From contig WKLE02004980.1 of the NCBI GenBank assembly GCA_014885115.2, forward strand, positions 5,484 to 21,023: a stretch of 15,540 bases of DNA, written 5' to 3'. Shown piece after piece: positions 6,323 to 15,540 of the stretch. The position numbers were made by a program, and so were the translations under genes. The stretch's first letter is position 1, and every line of letters starts with the position of its first letter. The notes beneath the pieces are model-generated. The model did no database searches. It was not told the DNA's origin and was given only the letters and a program-made list of their open reading frames with translations. Source of the stretch: Asterionellopsis glacialis. Taxonomy: Eukaryota; Bacillariophyta; Plagiogrammaphyceae; Rhaphoneidales; Asterionellopsidaceae.

Positions 6323-9300
6323 TTAAAACTTCTCCATCGTAACTGCACGAGAAATTGGTTTACCCCCTTTGTTACAACCAGCTGAAATCAATTTTGTAAC
6401 ATCATCAAACACACTTTCCATTTCATCATCATCATTTTTGTCACTTGCATTAATAAATGTAAATCGATTCAGGACAGCACAAACATCTTCATATGTACTG
6501 GCTTGCTCTTCAGAAATGTTGGCACCAATGATAATCACATTCGTATTGCTGTTATTTTCTTCCTTGATACGATTTAACTTGGACAACAAAAACAATGCCC
6601 CGTCTGTATCGGCTTCCGGTTCTTCACAACTTGCAACACATACAACCCATACTGAATCATACTTCTTGGGAGAAAATTTTGCTGTCCTGTCGTTGCTGAT
6701 ATTATCTACGGTGCTTTCTTCGTCTTCGTTACTCGATTCATTCTCAGTAAATTGCTGGAATATATGTGTCAATGTGGCAAATACACAATCCGATTTGGAT
6801 GAAACATTTCTTCCACCTTTGTTTGATCCTTGTACAGCGTCAACCAAGATGGACCTAGGAAAACCATCAATGGTTGTTCCACCATTGCCACCTAACTTTT
6901 GACCCAAGAAGAAAAATGGAGACGCACCGCCTACAGCAGATGGACTAGAAGATTCTACGCTCTCTAATTCGTTAGTGCATCGCACAAACCCACAAACATC
7001 TCCCTCCGCCCCGGATTTGTCGTAGATTGTTAGAAGACCCTCATTGGCTCTTCGACACGTCCTATTTGCATCATCAATGGAGCTGTCGCCTACACAAAGA
7101 AATAAGGCTTTTCCGTTGGATTTGTTCGGAACCGCCATAGATTTGCAATTCTTAAAGGTTTTACGGAGATCAAACTTGATTTTTGCAACAGAACGAGGCT
7201 CCCAATTTAAGGCACTTTGCCTTCTTTCCACTTCAGTAGACGAGGCGTTATTGAACCCCCCCTGGCTACCGGACTCTGATAGAAGTGCATTTGCAGCTAC
7301 TACAAAGGATTCCTCTAGCAGATATTGATCTTCGACTAGCATACGGAGTGCAATTCGAACTCCTTCATTGTAATTCCTTGTGGCCAATTCAAACTTAATG
7401 ACAGCACTCTCAAGCTGTTGCAACCTTGCAATCTGATTCATATCCTCGAACAATGGGTGCGATGGCCTATTCCATGCAGCAAATAGCTCGTTCTCAGCTT
7501 CATCGATGGTGTCTCGTACTCCCCATGTGTCTTCAATGCCCTTTTCCTTCAAAACTTCGACCATACCGCTGATTCGGCGCAAGGCATTCTCGAAGTTTAT
7601 GACGCAAGATTTGCTATTCATCTTGTCGCGCGAACGCATACGTCGGAGACGCTTGATTTCAGTGTCAAGTTCCTTGGCTCTGGCAATATCCTTGTATCCC
7701 AATTCCTTGGCTTCTGCTGGTGCACAGGGATCATTCATCGTCAAGAGATAAAACAGACCACGATTCAAGTATCTATCGGTAAGGCGTTCTCCAAAGTCAA
7801 TCGATGATATTTTGTTCCCTCGTAACCAATCAGTCTGTTTAGACCAGTCTTTTCGTGCAAAGTCAACGGTTTCATCGAAGCATTGTTTGGCCAACGTCCA
7901 GACGCATTTTCTTTCGTCACCGAAAGCGCAGCATTCTCTGGAATTATCATGTTCTCGAATCATGGCTAATAATGTATTGCCAAGATTATTGCAAGCAATG
8001 CCTATTGCTTTCTTGTCGTTGATCTTCCGAAACAACGCCAAAGCACCAGAATTGAGCTCATAAGCTTGAGCAAGCTGACCTCCAAAAAAAGCTGTGTTTG
8101 AAAAAGTCATTACCTTGTGAAGCTTTGCAAAAGATATGTATACCCCATTCACTTCTCTAGACCCTCCCTTCATTGGGGGTATGTCATCTGTAAGCAATCC
8201 CTGGTTAATATTTTCCACTATGGACAACAAGACAATTACAGGACTAGTAACCTCTACCGTAATCTGCAGAATAGGAAAGGTAAATCAAGGCTATGGGTTA
8301 GTATCTTTCTTGATACACATACGGCTCTTGGTGATCGGGCGTGGCGGGGTTGGGAGGAGACAACAGTACTTACATGATAGGCAATAAATGTTACAACAGC
8401 TGCAACAACAACAATCAGGGAAATTACAATTACTGATATTGAATCAATATCATCCTGTACATCTGCACGAAGTGGTGCAAAAAAGTCGTATAAGTTTTCT
8501 TCCGGAATAGCAAATGCAACAGAAAAAATCTGTGTGTCAAAGGTATTGACGCCTTGAGAGAATTCACTTGGGAAGATAGGGCGCAATTGTCTGACTTTGA
8601 CAGGCGCATACGCAATGTATACTTTCTCCTCTCCCTTGGAAGTTATGCGAGTGAAGGTTCCGTCGGTAGTATCGCCACTTTGCATTCCTTGTAAAATCAT
8701 GTTCCTGAAAGAATCTTTATATTCTGCATTATCATGATCATCCGCGTTATCATGATCAAACAGTAAATCCACAAGTGAAGGACTTGAATTACCGGATTTA
8801 ACAGAATATCCTGGACCAACAATGACATTACCACCTAATGTTTCCTCTTCGGAGGTTATGAGAATTGGGAACGCATCTTTACGTTGCACAATACTATCAT
8901 TCTCCAGAGTCGTGATGATTCCATCCGGGAAAAAGTCAAGCAGTGCTTGTCCAACATATTTTCCTGTAATTGGATCTACCAAGGCCGATGTAGCACTCGT
9001 CGCAACCAATGTGTTGACACTTTGAAAAAGATAGGGAGAAGTAATAAGTGTGGCACTACCTTCAGGCGACAATCCCTTTTCCTTTCCTTTAGCATACCAA
9101 CCGCGACATCGCGCATCATATCCGTGTTTACCCTTGGGGCATACATTAGGATTGAATTTGTAGCCACCGTTTCTGTCATTACTTTGGAAATTAGCAAAGC
9201 CAGCAAACGTATAGGAGCATCCACTCCATCCCATCAGCATTCCATCAGCTTCCATGGCAATAAAGGTGCCAATGTGTTTCTGACTCTTTGAACCGCGGGG

Positions 9301-12300
9301 GTAATTGTAAATAGGAAATTCGATCGCTGCCAGTGCAGAGGACACACGTACACGGTCATAGGTGGTTTCATATCCAGATGCGGACGACCCCTTGTACGAG
9401 CCTGGCATTTCATCGAAATTACTCCACCATGCTGTTGTATTGGGACTGTAATCAATATTGGGATAGCCCAAAGCATTTAGTCTATCACCCGTAATTGGAT
9501 CTGCATCATGAGCTTGTCCTGCATAGGATCGAACTTGAAGGGGTCGTGAATTCTCCGGGCCAATGCTAGGGTAGACACCGCAAGTTTGATCAAATGAATC
9601 TTTCCATGCACAGTCACAAGGCGCAAGAGACTTATCTTCGTATACAGGACAAACTTGTCCTCGTGGAGTTGTTTTACAGGCTTCTGTCACCGTTTTCATA
9701 TAGGTAAAGCCTTCGGAACGACCAAATGCACCAAACAAAAGCCATCCTGCTGCACGCGTTAACAGATGCAAATCACGGATAGGTTCCAACATGGAAGCTT
9801 CTGCAAAAGATGCTCTTGCCGTTGTGGCTGTCAAAATAGCATTTCGTTCTAATGCGACGGATTCAGTTTCCAAAATTTCAAGCCATGAGGGGAGCTCGTT
9901 GGTGATTTCGAGTGTTACCAAAGTTCCAATAGCTGCCATGGTAGCCAAGAGCGGGACGACAATGACACCAATAATCCACCAAAACAAACGTGACGTTAAA
10001 ACTGGTTTCGTACTGTTGTGTACAGTGACCAATTGTTGTTGTTGTAATTCCAAAGAGTTACCCACTGTAATTACTTGTGTATTGCGACCCTTGTTGACAC
10101 GATGAATCAGATACTCATCCGAATGAGAAGAGTTTGACGAGTTTCGTCGTTGTTTTGCTTCATTCCGCAAGGCTTTGCGAATACGTGGTGCATGGACACT
10201 TCCTGCTCCTCCCTGTTCCCTTTTTCCTTTCGCATCTCTTGTAGGCTTTCCAGAATAACCATTTCCTTCTCCATCATGGTAACCATTCAATTCTTCTTCT
10301 TCTTCGTCGTCGTCGTCGTCATTAGTAGTATACGTTCCATTTTCATTTTCGATTTGTTTCTTCTTTTTCATGGCATTATTTTGTTCTAAATCATAAAAAT
10401 GGTTAAATTCATTGTACCATCCCAAATAATTTTTCAATTCAACCTTGGCAGGTGTTGCTACCCTGGAAGATCCGCTTGCACTGAAACCACCATGAATCAT
10501 GAATCGGAATTCAGACACGAGACGTGAAATTTCCGTATTGGGTGTACATGCATTTAAAAATTGAGACACGTCACTATCATCCTCCCATGCCTCAATGACG
10601 TCTTCATTATTCATGATGCGTTTTGATATTTCGTTTAACCACAATAAGGGTGTGGTCAAGACTTTGGAGATTAACCAAATAAACAACAATACCACAATGA
10701 TTCCACAAATGCCAATTACCAATGACTTAATGATGAGCCCCAAAACATCGTCATCGACGGATGCAAATGTTTCATCCACCACATCAAAGATATCGGGTTC
10801 TACCGATAATATTACAAATGCATCTGGTTTGTAGGTGGGTGTATATTCGGTGGGTGGGACCGGCATGGGGAAGATACTAAACAATTTGCCCTTGGCAGAT
10901 TCATAAATACGTTCCCCAAAGACACTTTGAATTTGTTGTGGTGTCCATGGATCATTTTGATTTTCAAAATCAATTAAATGACGTAGTTCATCCCATTTGA
11001 CTTGGTCAATGCCTAAATCCAAGTCATGGACGTAGGAATTAGTGGTCGAAGTTGTAGGGTCCCATTGGGACGATACAATGATCGTACCTTGAGTATCCCA
11101 CCGTACCAAGGATATATCTGAATAATTACCAATATTTAAATTCTGTATAAATTTATAAATGGGTGACATGGATATGTCCACCAGAGTACAACCTGTGAAT
11201 ACACCTGTATGACGATCAAATATAGCACGTCCCATGGTAAGTAACCAATCTTTTTGAAAGGCATCCGGATAGGGACCTGCCATTTGTATGGTATTGGGAT
11301 GGAGAGCCTGATCACGACACCATGCACGTTCCAAGGGATTGTATTCTCTTGCATTGACGGTTGCACCCTTGGCATGACAACGTTGAATATCTTCTGCGGT
11401 CCCTAATGGTTCACCTGTCAGGGGATTTGTCGTTTCCATCCAATCGCACCCAATCGATGTAAAGGTGGATGTACCATCACGTAGAGATCCTGGAAAGCTC
11501 ACCGACAAGCCCGCACCCTGATTGGCAAAGTAGACCCCCGTGGTTTTAATATCTTCGGAACTTTCGTACAAGGGTTTCATAAAGATGGCCAATTCTGCAG
11601 CCTTTTCCATAAGATACGGTGCAAGTGGAGTAGGTTGTACAATTCCTCCCGTGGATCGATTATTGTTGGCTTCAGTGCAATTTGGATAGTACGTCCATGA
11701 CGAATCTGAATCCTCATTGCTGCTGCTTTTGGAGGAGGATGGGTCACATTGACCTTGTATTAAAATACTTGGATGGACTGTACTTATTTTACCATTATAC
11801 CATTGATACCGTCCTTGTACATGTTGCTGATAATTACTTGAATTGACATTGGCATCAATTTCCCAATCAAATGGGACGGGTTTGGTAGATCGCAATGGAT
11901 AGATATTTCGGGGTGCACCACCGTTAGTAGCCGAAGTCTCATAATCCAGAAAAGGTACAAATCGATCCGATTGAACGTCTTGTAGATTGGGGTACCCTAC
12001 AATCCTATCCTTGGAGGCTTCTTCTAAAATAGATGCCACACCTGCCAAGGATTCAAATCGTCGTGTGACGGTATCGGCAATGTAGGCGGACGAACGTAAA
12101 TTTTGAGATATTTGATTTTCCAGTGTTCCTCTTGCATTTTGTTTAATTACCGTTCCCGAACGTTTGGCAGTTGTAATGGCAATAATCGTTACTACAATGA
12201 TGGAAATAACAGCCGTCGAACCAAAGGAAACAAATAATTGCGTTCGTAAATTATACGTTGGTTTCAAACATGTTTTACGAAGTAAGACACGTTTTGGCAT
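6323..12300 (-). CDS. tandem dCache receptor with TPR-like and vWA-like cytosolic domains (two exons)
   Basis: Exons 12300..8374 and 8263..6323 join in phase 0 into about 1955 residues; no other intron is needed. Order: TM1 (about 22-45); ectodomain 1; TM2 (522-545); HAMP-like linker (548-602, P551, EISRLVSEFRFM); acidic then basic loop with D5E5 at 661-670; TM3 (771-797); Cys-rich ectodomain 2 (C875, C884, C895, C897, C907); TM4 (1286-1308); second HAMP-like linker (about 1317-1361); TPR-like helices with KAIGIACNNLGNTLLAM (about 1366-1410, more at 1430-1510); and a vWA-like fold (about 1694-1937). Both ectodomains look like dCache: Y320/R325/W327 with Y344 and D375, and Y1061/R1066/W1068/Y1069 with Y1090 and D1122, the pattern of amino-acid-binding dCache domains. 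The vWA lacks a clear DxSxS metal site (CVGDSS, 1699-1704). No kinase or cyclase domain was seen, so output probably runs through protein binding. Function as a plasma-membrane amino-acid or amine sensor is inferred. Confidence 0.85.
8264..8373 (-). other. spliceosomal intron (110 nt) in the receptor gene
   Basis: On the minus strand the donor is CAT|GTAAGT, ending the exon at 8374. The acceptor is CCTATTCTGCAG|ATT, starting exon 2 at 8263, and a textbook branch-point word TACTAAC lies at 8303-8297, about 34 bases before the acceptor. Removal joins ...FIAYH to ITVEVTSP... in phase 0 and fuses two long open frames into one protein with a continuous TM-HAMP-like segment. At 110 nt it is not a multiple of three. 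Confidence 0.93.
8722..8757 (-). repeat. 18-bp tandem duplication inside ectodomain 2
   Basis: Two adjacent 18-bp units (8722-8739 and 8740-8757) encode DHDNAD and DHDNAE in the membrane-proximal half of the second ectodomain. The copies differ at a few positions. The added Asp/His residues could be a surface loop or a weak metal site; probably a small replication-slippage insertion. Confidence 0.7.
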
Positions 12301-12389
12301 ATTTTTTATAATAATTTGGTTTTGGGTTCTCTGCTTCTATTGCGGTTACTGCTAATTACGGGATGATGTAAAATGCAAGCGACTCTCTC

Positions 12390-12403
12390 TCTCTCTAGAG
12401 AGA
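12390..12403. promoter_or_regulatory. 14-bp palindrome TCTCTCTAGAGAGA upstream of the receptor gene
   Basis: A perfect palindrome centred on CTAG lies about 90 bp upstream of the receptor start codon at 12300, within a longer CT tract. It contains the recurrent CTCTCTAG word in both orientations. Candidate core-promoter or transcription-factor element by position and recurrence. Confidence 0.45.
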
Positions 12404-14381
12404 CAACTCAAAACAACAATGTAGGTGATGAACAATATGAATTGTTTCTTCTATGCCACACTACTGCGGAGCGTCTGACGGGAATTGCGGCCCAAGACGA
12501 ATGTTTGCACGGTGCAAAGGATGCCAGATCAAAAGATATAATATACGAGTGCGTTTCTCTTGTCTGTTGTCAAGAGAGGAGATATTTTTAATACTGACCG
12601 AGTTGTTGTTTCAAAAGACGAAAGAGTCAAAGGAAAAAGAATAGTTTTGTACATGCGGACAAGACGGAGACTTCAATACTTCGGGTTCGCTTTTTTTTTA
12701 ATTAACAACAACCCTTGACTTTTTCAGGATTTAGTATTAGAAGGTATGACGTACTCAGATTATACCGTTTTTAAATTTCTCCGATATCCTCTATAATATA
12801 TGGTTCCATTAGTATTGGTATTAACCAAGGGCCTATATAGCCTGTCGTATATATTTCCATTAGAGAATCACGAATAGCATTACAAATATTTATGTGAACG
12901 AATCTTCATCTTCTCTTTTTGTATTAGCGTAGGAGCCAAAGGAATGAACTCGTCCAACCACTATAGACGGTCACAAAAAAATCATCCCCACACTACTTTC
13001 TGAAGAAGAATACAAAAAGCTGTTTTCAAAAGAACAAATTGATAGATAAAATTTGTGCGTCGTTGTGTTTACTCACTTATGCAAGGAATATTGATGCTTT
13101 AGAGTACTTAAACATCATACTGATAGTCACGTACCGTACCAGCAAAGATACATAGCCCCCAACCACTGAAGAGGTGCTAACCTCAATCACGGGGGATGCG
13201 GGGAACATGCACCCCCCTCGTGCACCCACTGTAGAATCAGTACATAAGGGTAGTCCTCTGACTCAAAATCAATATTTCGTCCTTCCACCACCCATTGGGT
13301 TCTCTCTCGGAGGGTCCAAAAAAATTGATACTGGCAAATATGCTACTTTATTTTTGTGTGGGTTTCCAAAGGGAAAAAAATACATTGCCAAACTAAGAAA
13401 GAAGTATAGTATATTCCCTTTCAAGGTACAGAGTAGATACAACAACTTAACAATCAAATGGTAGCTACAGGTGACTTACTCATGACTTTATGTTTACACT
13501 AGTAAGCTTGTTGTATTTCCATTCTTTTGAAGAGACATATCCTAATTTTCCACTAGTATTATGATTGAATGGAAAGAAAACATAACAAAAATTGACAATA
13601 TATGAACAGAAAAAGGAAAAAAAGAATTGTACATGAAGATAGTTTGAGGACAATGGACAAGAGGTGCATGGAAATGGTTCAACATAAATTGCAAGCAAGA
13701 AAGGATGTCTTACTAGAAATAAAAGTACCTGTGGAAACCACCATGCTAAGCATTCATGAAGAGGTTAGTAGTAGAGAAATCGAGTACACCACCCACTTTG
13801 AATATTAGAATTGTTGAAGTACTACAACATGATCATCTACTACTTGTTCTTGTTCCTATTTGACTGTTATACTTATTTCAATTGTTCCAAGAGATAAAAA
13901 CATTTGCTACCTATGCCCCTAAATTAAACTTCCTTTGTGAACTTTAATGTAGTACTATGTCCCTTTCCAAACCAAATGTTTGTATAAATACTATAAATTG
14001 TTACAGGGATAATTCATATAGAGACAGAATTGAAACTAAAAACATTCCAAACCACACCACAAGTAATTATGTTTTCCAAAGATATGTAACATTAAAAAAA
14101 ACTTGAATAGAATCATTTAGTAGTAATGCCAAAAAATAGTTCTTGTGTATGGGGTCCATCATGTTTCTGGTATGGAAAAACTACAAACATAAAAGACTCT
14201 GTGAGCATGGTGTTGTTATCATCATTTCTTCTTTTGTCATGTACTGATGGTACATTATTTTTGTTATGAATAACCACATTCATCTCAGCAAAGCCACTTC
14301 CATCTTGTCAATTTATTAATTGTGGCTTTGATATAACTTTAGTTGTCAGGACAGGGGTTGCACATTAGGCCTTTTTTTAAT

Positions 14382-14396
14382 GGGGGGGGGGAGGGG
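14382..14396 (+). repeat. internal poly-G tract (G10-A-G5)
   Basis: Ten G, one A and five G in a row, isolated in AT-rich non-coding DNA. It shows that long G runs occur inside the sequence as well as at its ends. It could form a G-quadruplex, or be a homopolymer whose length is uncertain. Confidence 0.8.
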
Positions 14397-15227
14397 GTCC
14401 ATTGGAACCCAGCTGTATGCACTCCCATGTCATGAACAAAACCAAAATCCTGAAAATCTGGTAACAAAATGATGGTTTGCACTGAAAAAAAAAAGTGTTT
14501 TGTCATTTTGTTCTGTTCTATTCTCCTATACTGTTCTCTCAATGCCTTGTAGAATTACTGTACTTGACAAGAAACTACATAATATCCCCCATAATTATTA
14601 CAAGATGATATTGATTGATTGTTTTGAGTTTTTGACTGCTGCTGAATTTCACTCGAAAAGCTCTATCCTATATCAGCATACACACATATTATGAACAAAA
14701 AACTGTCGGTAGTTGTTGTTGGTTTTGTCATTATTGGTTGGTTGTGTCATTTTGTTAATCTTCTTAGGGTTTGTCATCCCAACCCTAGTATATATATACA
14801 TAAACAAATTGAATTTGGGTTTTGGAAGCTGCTGCTGCTAATGCACAAAACAATAAATCCCCCTTTAGTAGTATTCTACACTTTTCTCAAATTGTCTCAA
14901 GACTGTGCCCGATGGTGGATATACGACTATAACCTATTATTATTTTTGTTTCATAGTAAGATTTTACAACTTTTTGGGGGCACCAATCCTCTAAAACACT
15001 ACTTACTATCAAGTTGCAAAATTTGAAAAATAAAATAAAAAAAATTCATTATAATACACAAAATGGAGAAGCAATAATTTTGGAGAGGAAGAAGAATTGC
15101 TCATATATCCATGTTTCAGAGCAAGAAAAGGCTCCTTTAAAAAAAAATAGATGATAATTCAGCACGAATACTATTAACTAATTAATATTATAATACATGA
15201 CTCTTATTTTGTACCATTTCTACATGT

Positions 15228-15235
15228 CTCTCTAG
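15228..15235 (+). promoter_or_regulatory. CTCTCTAG motif copy
   Basis: Exact copy of the 8-mer that precedes the dioxygenase and receptor genes. No gene is visible downstream within the window; any target would lie past the right end. Confidence 0.25.
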
Positions 15236-15437
15236 CGAGGGCCTACAAGGTATTTCGTACGCATATTTATCTTATTTACGAGCGTAACATACAAGTTATT
15301 CAAATATAATACTAGTCCAGCAGTCGACACACAAAGAAATTACTGGAATACACGTGTGGTCCTGTCACGACCATTCAAAAAAGACAGTTTCCATGCGCCT
15401 TCTGCGCAGTAATCAACTAACTGTCTGTCATCCTACT

Positions 15438-15449
15438 CTCTCTAGAGAG
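15438..15449. promoter_or_regulatory. 12-bp palindrome CTCTCTAGAGAG
   Basis: Perfect palindrome and exact match to the core of the one at 12391-12402. It lies about 90 bp from the right end, so it may mark the promoter of a plus-strand gene cut off by the contig end. Confidence 0.35.
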
Positions 15450-15530
15450 TCCATGCATGTGTCTTTGCATCGTACGGTATTTGGACGCACGGACGGTTCA
15501 TCATCTGAGAGCCACAATTTTTGTGTTTTC

Positions 15531-15540
15531 GGGGGGGGGG
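15531..15540. other. terminal poly-G run (G10)
   Basis: Ten G close the window, matching the G9 at the start. See the entry for the left end. Confidence 0.8.

Larger units (their letters stand above)
12301..15530. other. 3.2-kb AT-rich intergenic region, no confident gene
   Basis: This is the upstream flank of the receptor gene plus DNA out to the right end. Frames of 60-110 codons occur (for example near 13174-13464, 13602-13808 and 14691-15026), but they are biased toward Phe/Lys/Leu as expected from AT-rich DNA, show no recognised domain, and some begin only at non-ATG codons. An inverted repeat TAGGGTT/AACCCTA (14765-14771 and 14781-14787) and a long G tract (14382-14396) are present. 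Copies of CTCTCTAG near 15228 and 15438 could belong to a promoter for a plus-strand gene beyond the right end. No tRNA, rRNA or transposon was recognised. Confidence 0.55.

Noticed and set aside
6369..6902. 177-codon plus-strand frame antisense to the receptor
   Set aside because: It lies wholly opposite a well-supported coding exon and its sequence is a Ser/Leu-rich reverse-frame shadow with no domain.
6323..8230. Separate gene encoding a 635-residue protein
   Set aside because: The frame is open upstream to 8263, where a clear acceptor with a branch-point word lies. It joins in phase to the upstream long frame through a GTAAGT donor, so it is the second exon of the receptor; its apparent first residue is a TTG, not an ATG.
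8254..8373. 39-residue C-terminal tail of the unspliced receptor frame (starting VSTVVSSQPR)
   Set aside because: It is translated intron plus a frame-shifted piece of exon 2, rich in Arg/Ser without family resemblance. Kept only as the possible result of intron retention.
6323..12300. Receptor as an alpha2-delta calcium-channel subunit, histidine kinase or receptor guanylate cyclase
   Set aside because: The vWA-like domain is at the C-terminus rather than between signal peptide and Cache, there are four TM segments, and no kinase, response-regulator or cyclase motif is visible.
13174..13464. 96-codon frame near the right side
   Set aside because: It opens with GTG; the first ATG is about a dozen codons later. 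Composition is that of AT-rich DNA and nothing resembles a known family.
13602..13808. 68-codon frame starting MNRKRKKR
   Set aside because: It has a real ATG and a charged, helix-like composition, so a small protein is conceivable, but there is no homology, context or promoter evidence beyond AT-rich chance.
14339..14542. 67-codon minus-strand frame across the G10 tract
   Set aside because: Part of its sequence comes from the homopolymer, whose length is uncertain, and no domain was recognised.
14765..14787. Telomere-like TAGGGTT...AACCCTA
   Set aside because: Only one short unit in each orientation; there is no tandem telomeric array, so it is a chance inverted repeat.

Overview
The window looks like nuclear DNA of a diatom, or a close stramenopile relative. 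It carries a cyclin whose box resembles the diatom-expanded cyclins, a PhyH-type dioxygenase with no introns, and a very large membrane receptor with a single short GT-AG intron. Protein-coding stretches are long and nearly intron-free, while intergenic DNA is AT-rich and long. Both ends are runs of G (G9 and G10), so this is probably a whole short contig that stopped at homopolymers. Nothing prokaryotic, viral or transposon-derived was recognised.

Layout: 423-1895 (minus) is a cyclin. 1896-4761 is a 2.9-kb non-coding stretch between divergently oriented genes and is rich in short palindromic words. 4762-6249 (plus) is a 2-oxoglutarate/Fe(II) dioxygenase of the phytanoyl-CoA dioxygenase family. 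6323-12300 (minus) is a two-exon receptor of about 1955 residues. It converges tail-to-tail on the dioxygenase gene with only 73 bp between stop codons. 12301-15540 is AT-rich non-coding DNA in which I see no convincing gene.

The most interesting object is the receptor. It has two consecutive copies of a transmembrane / dCache ectodomain / transmembrane / HAMP-like unit. The second copy leads into a cytosolic TPR-like region and a degenerate von Willebrand A-like domain. Both ectodomains keep the Y-x4-R-x-W core of the amino-acid-binding dCache motif, with the later Tyr and Asp also placed plausibly. It is therefore a candidate two-sensor amino-acid or amine receptor. The intron falls exactly between TM4 and the cytosolic module, and its retention would give a membrane sensor with no output domain.

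A second thread is regulatory. The 8-mer CTCTCTAG, often completed to the palindrome CTCTCTAGAGAG, recurs in non-coding DNA, including about 58 bp upstream of the dioxygenase start and about 90 bp upstream of the receptor start. The three genes are not obviously in one pathway; cell-cycle control, oxidation and sensing may simply be neighbours.
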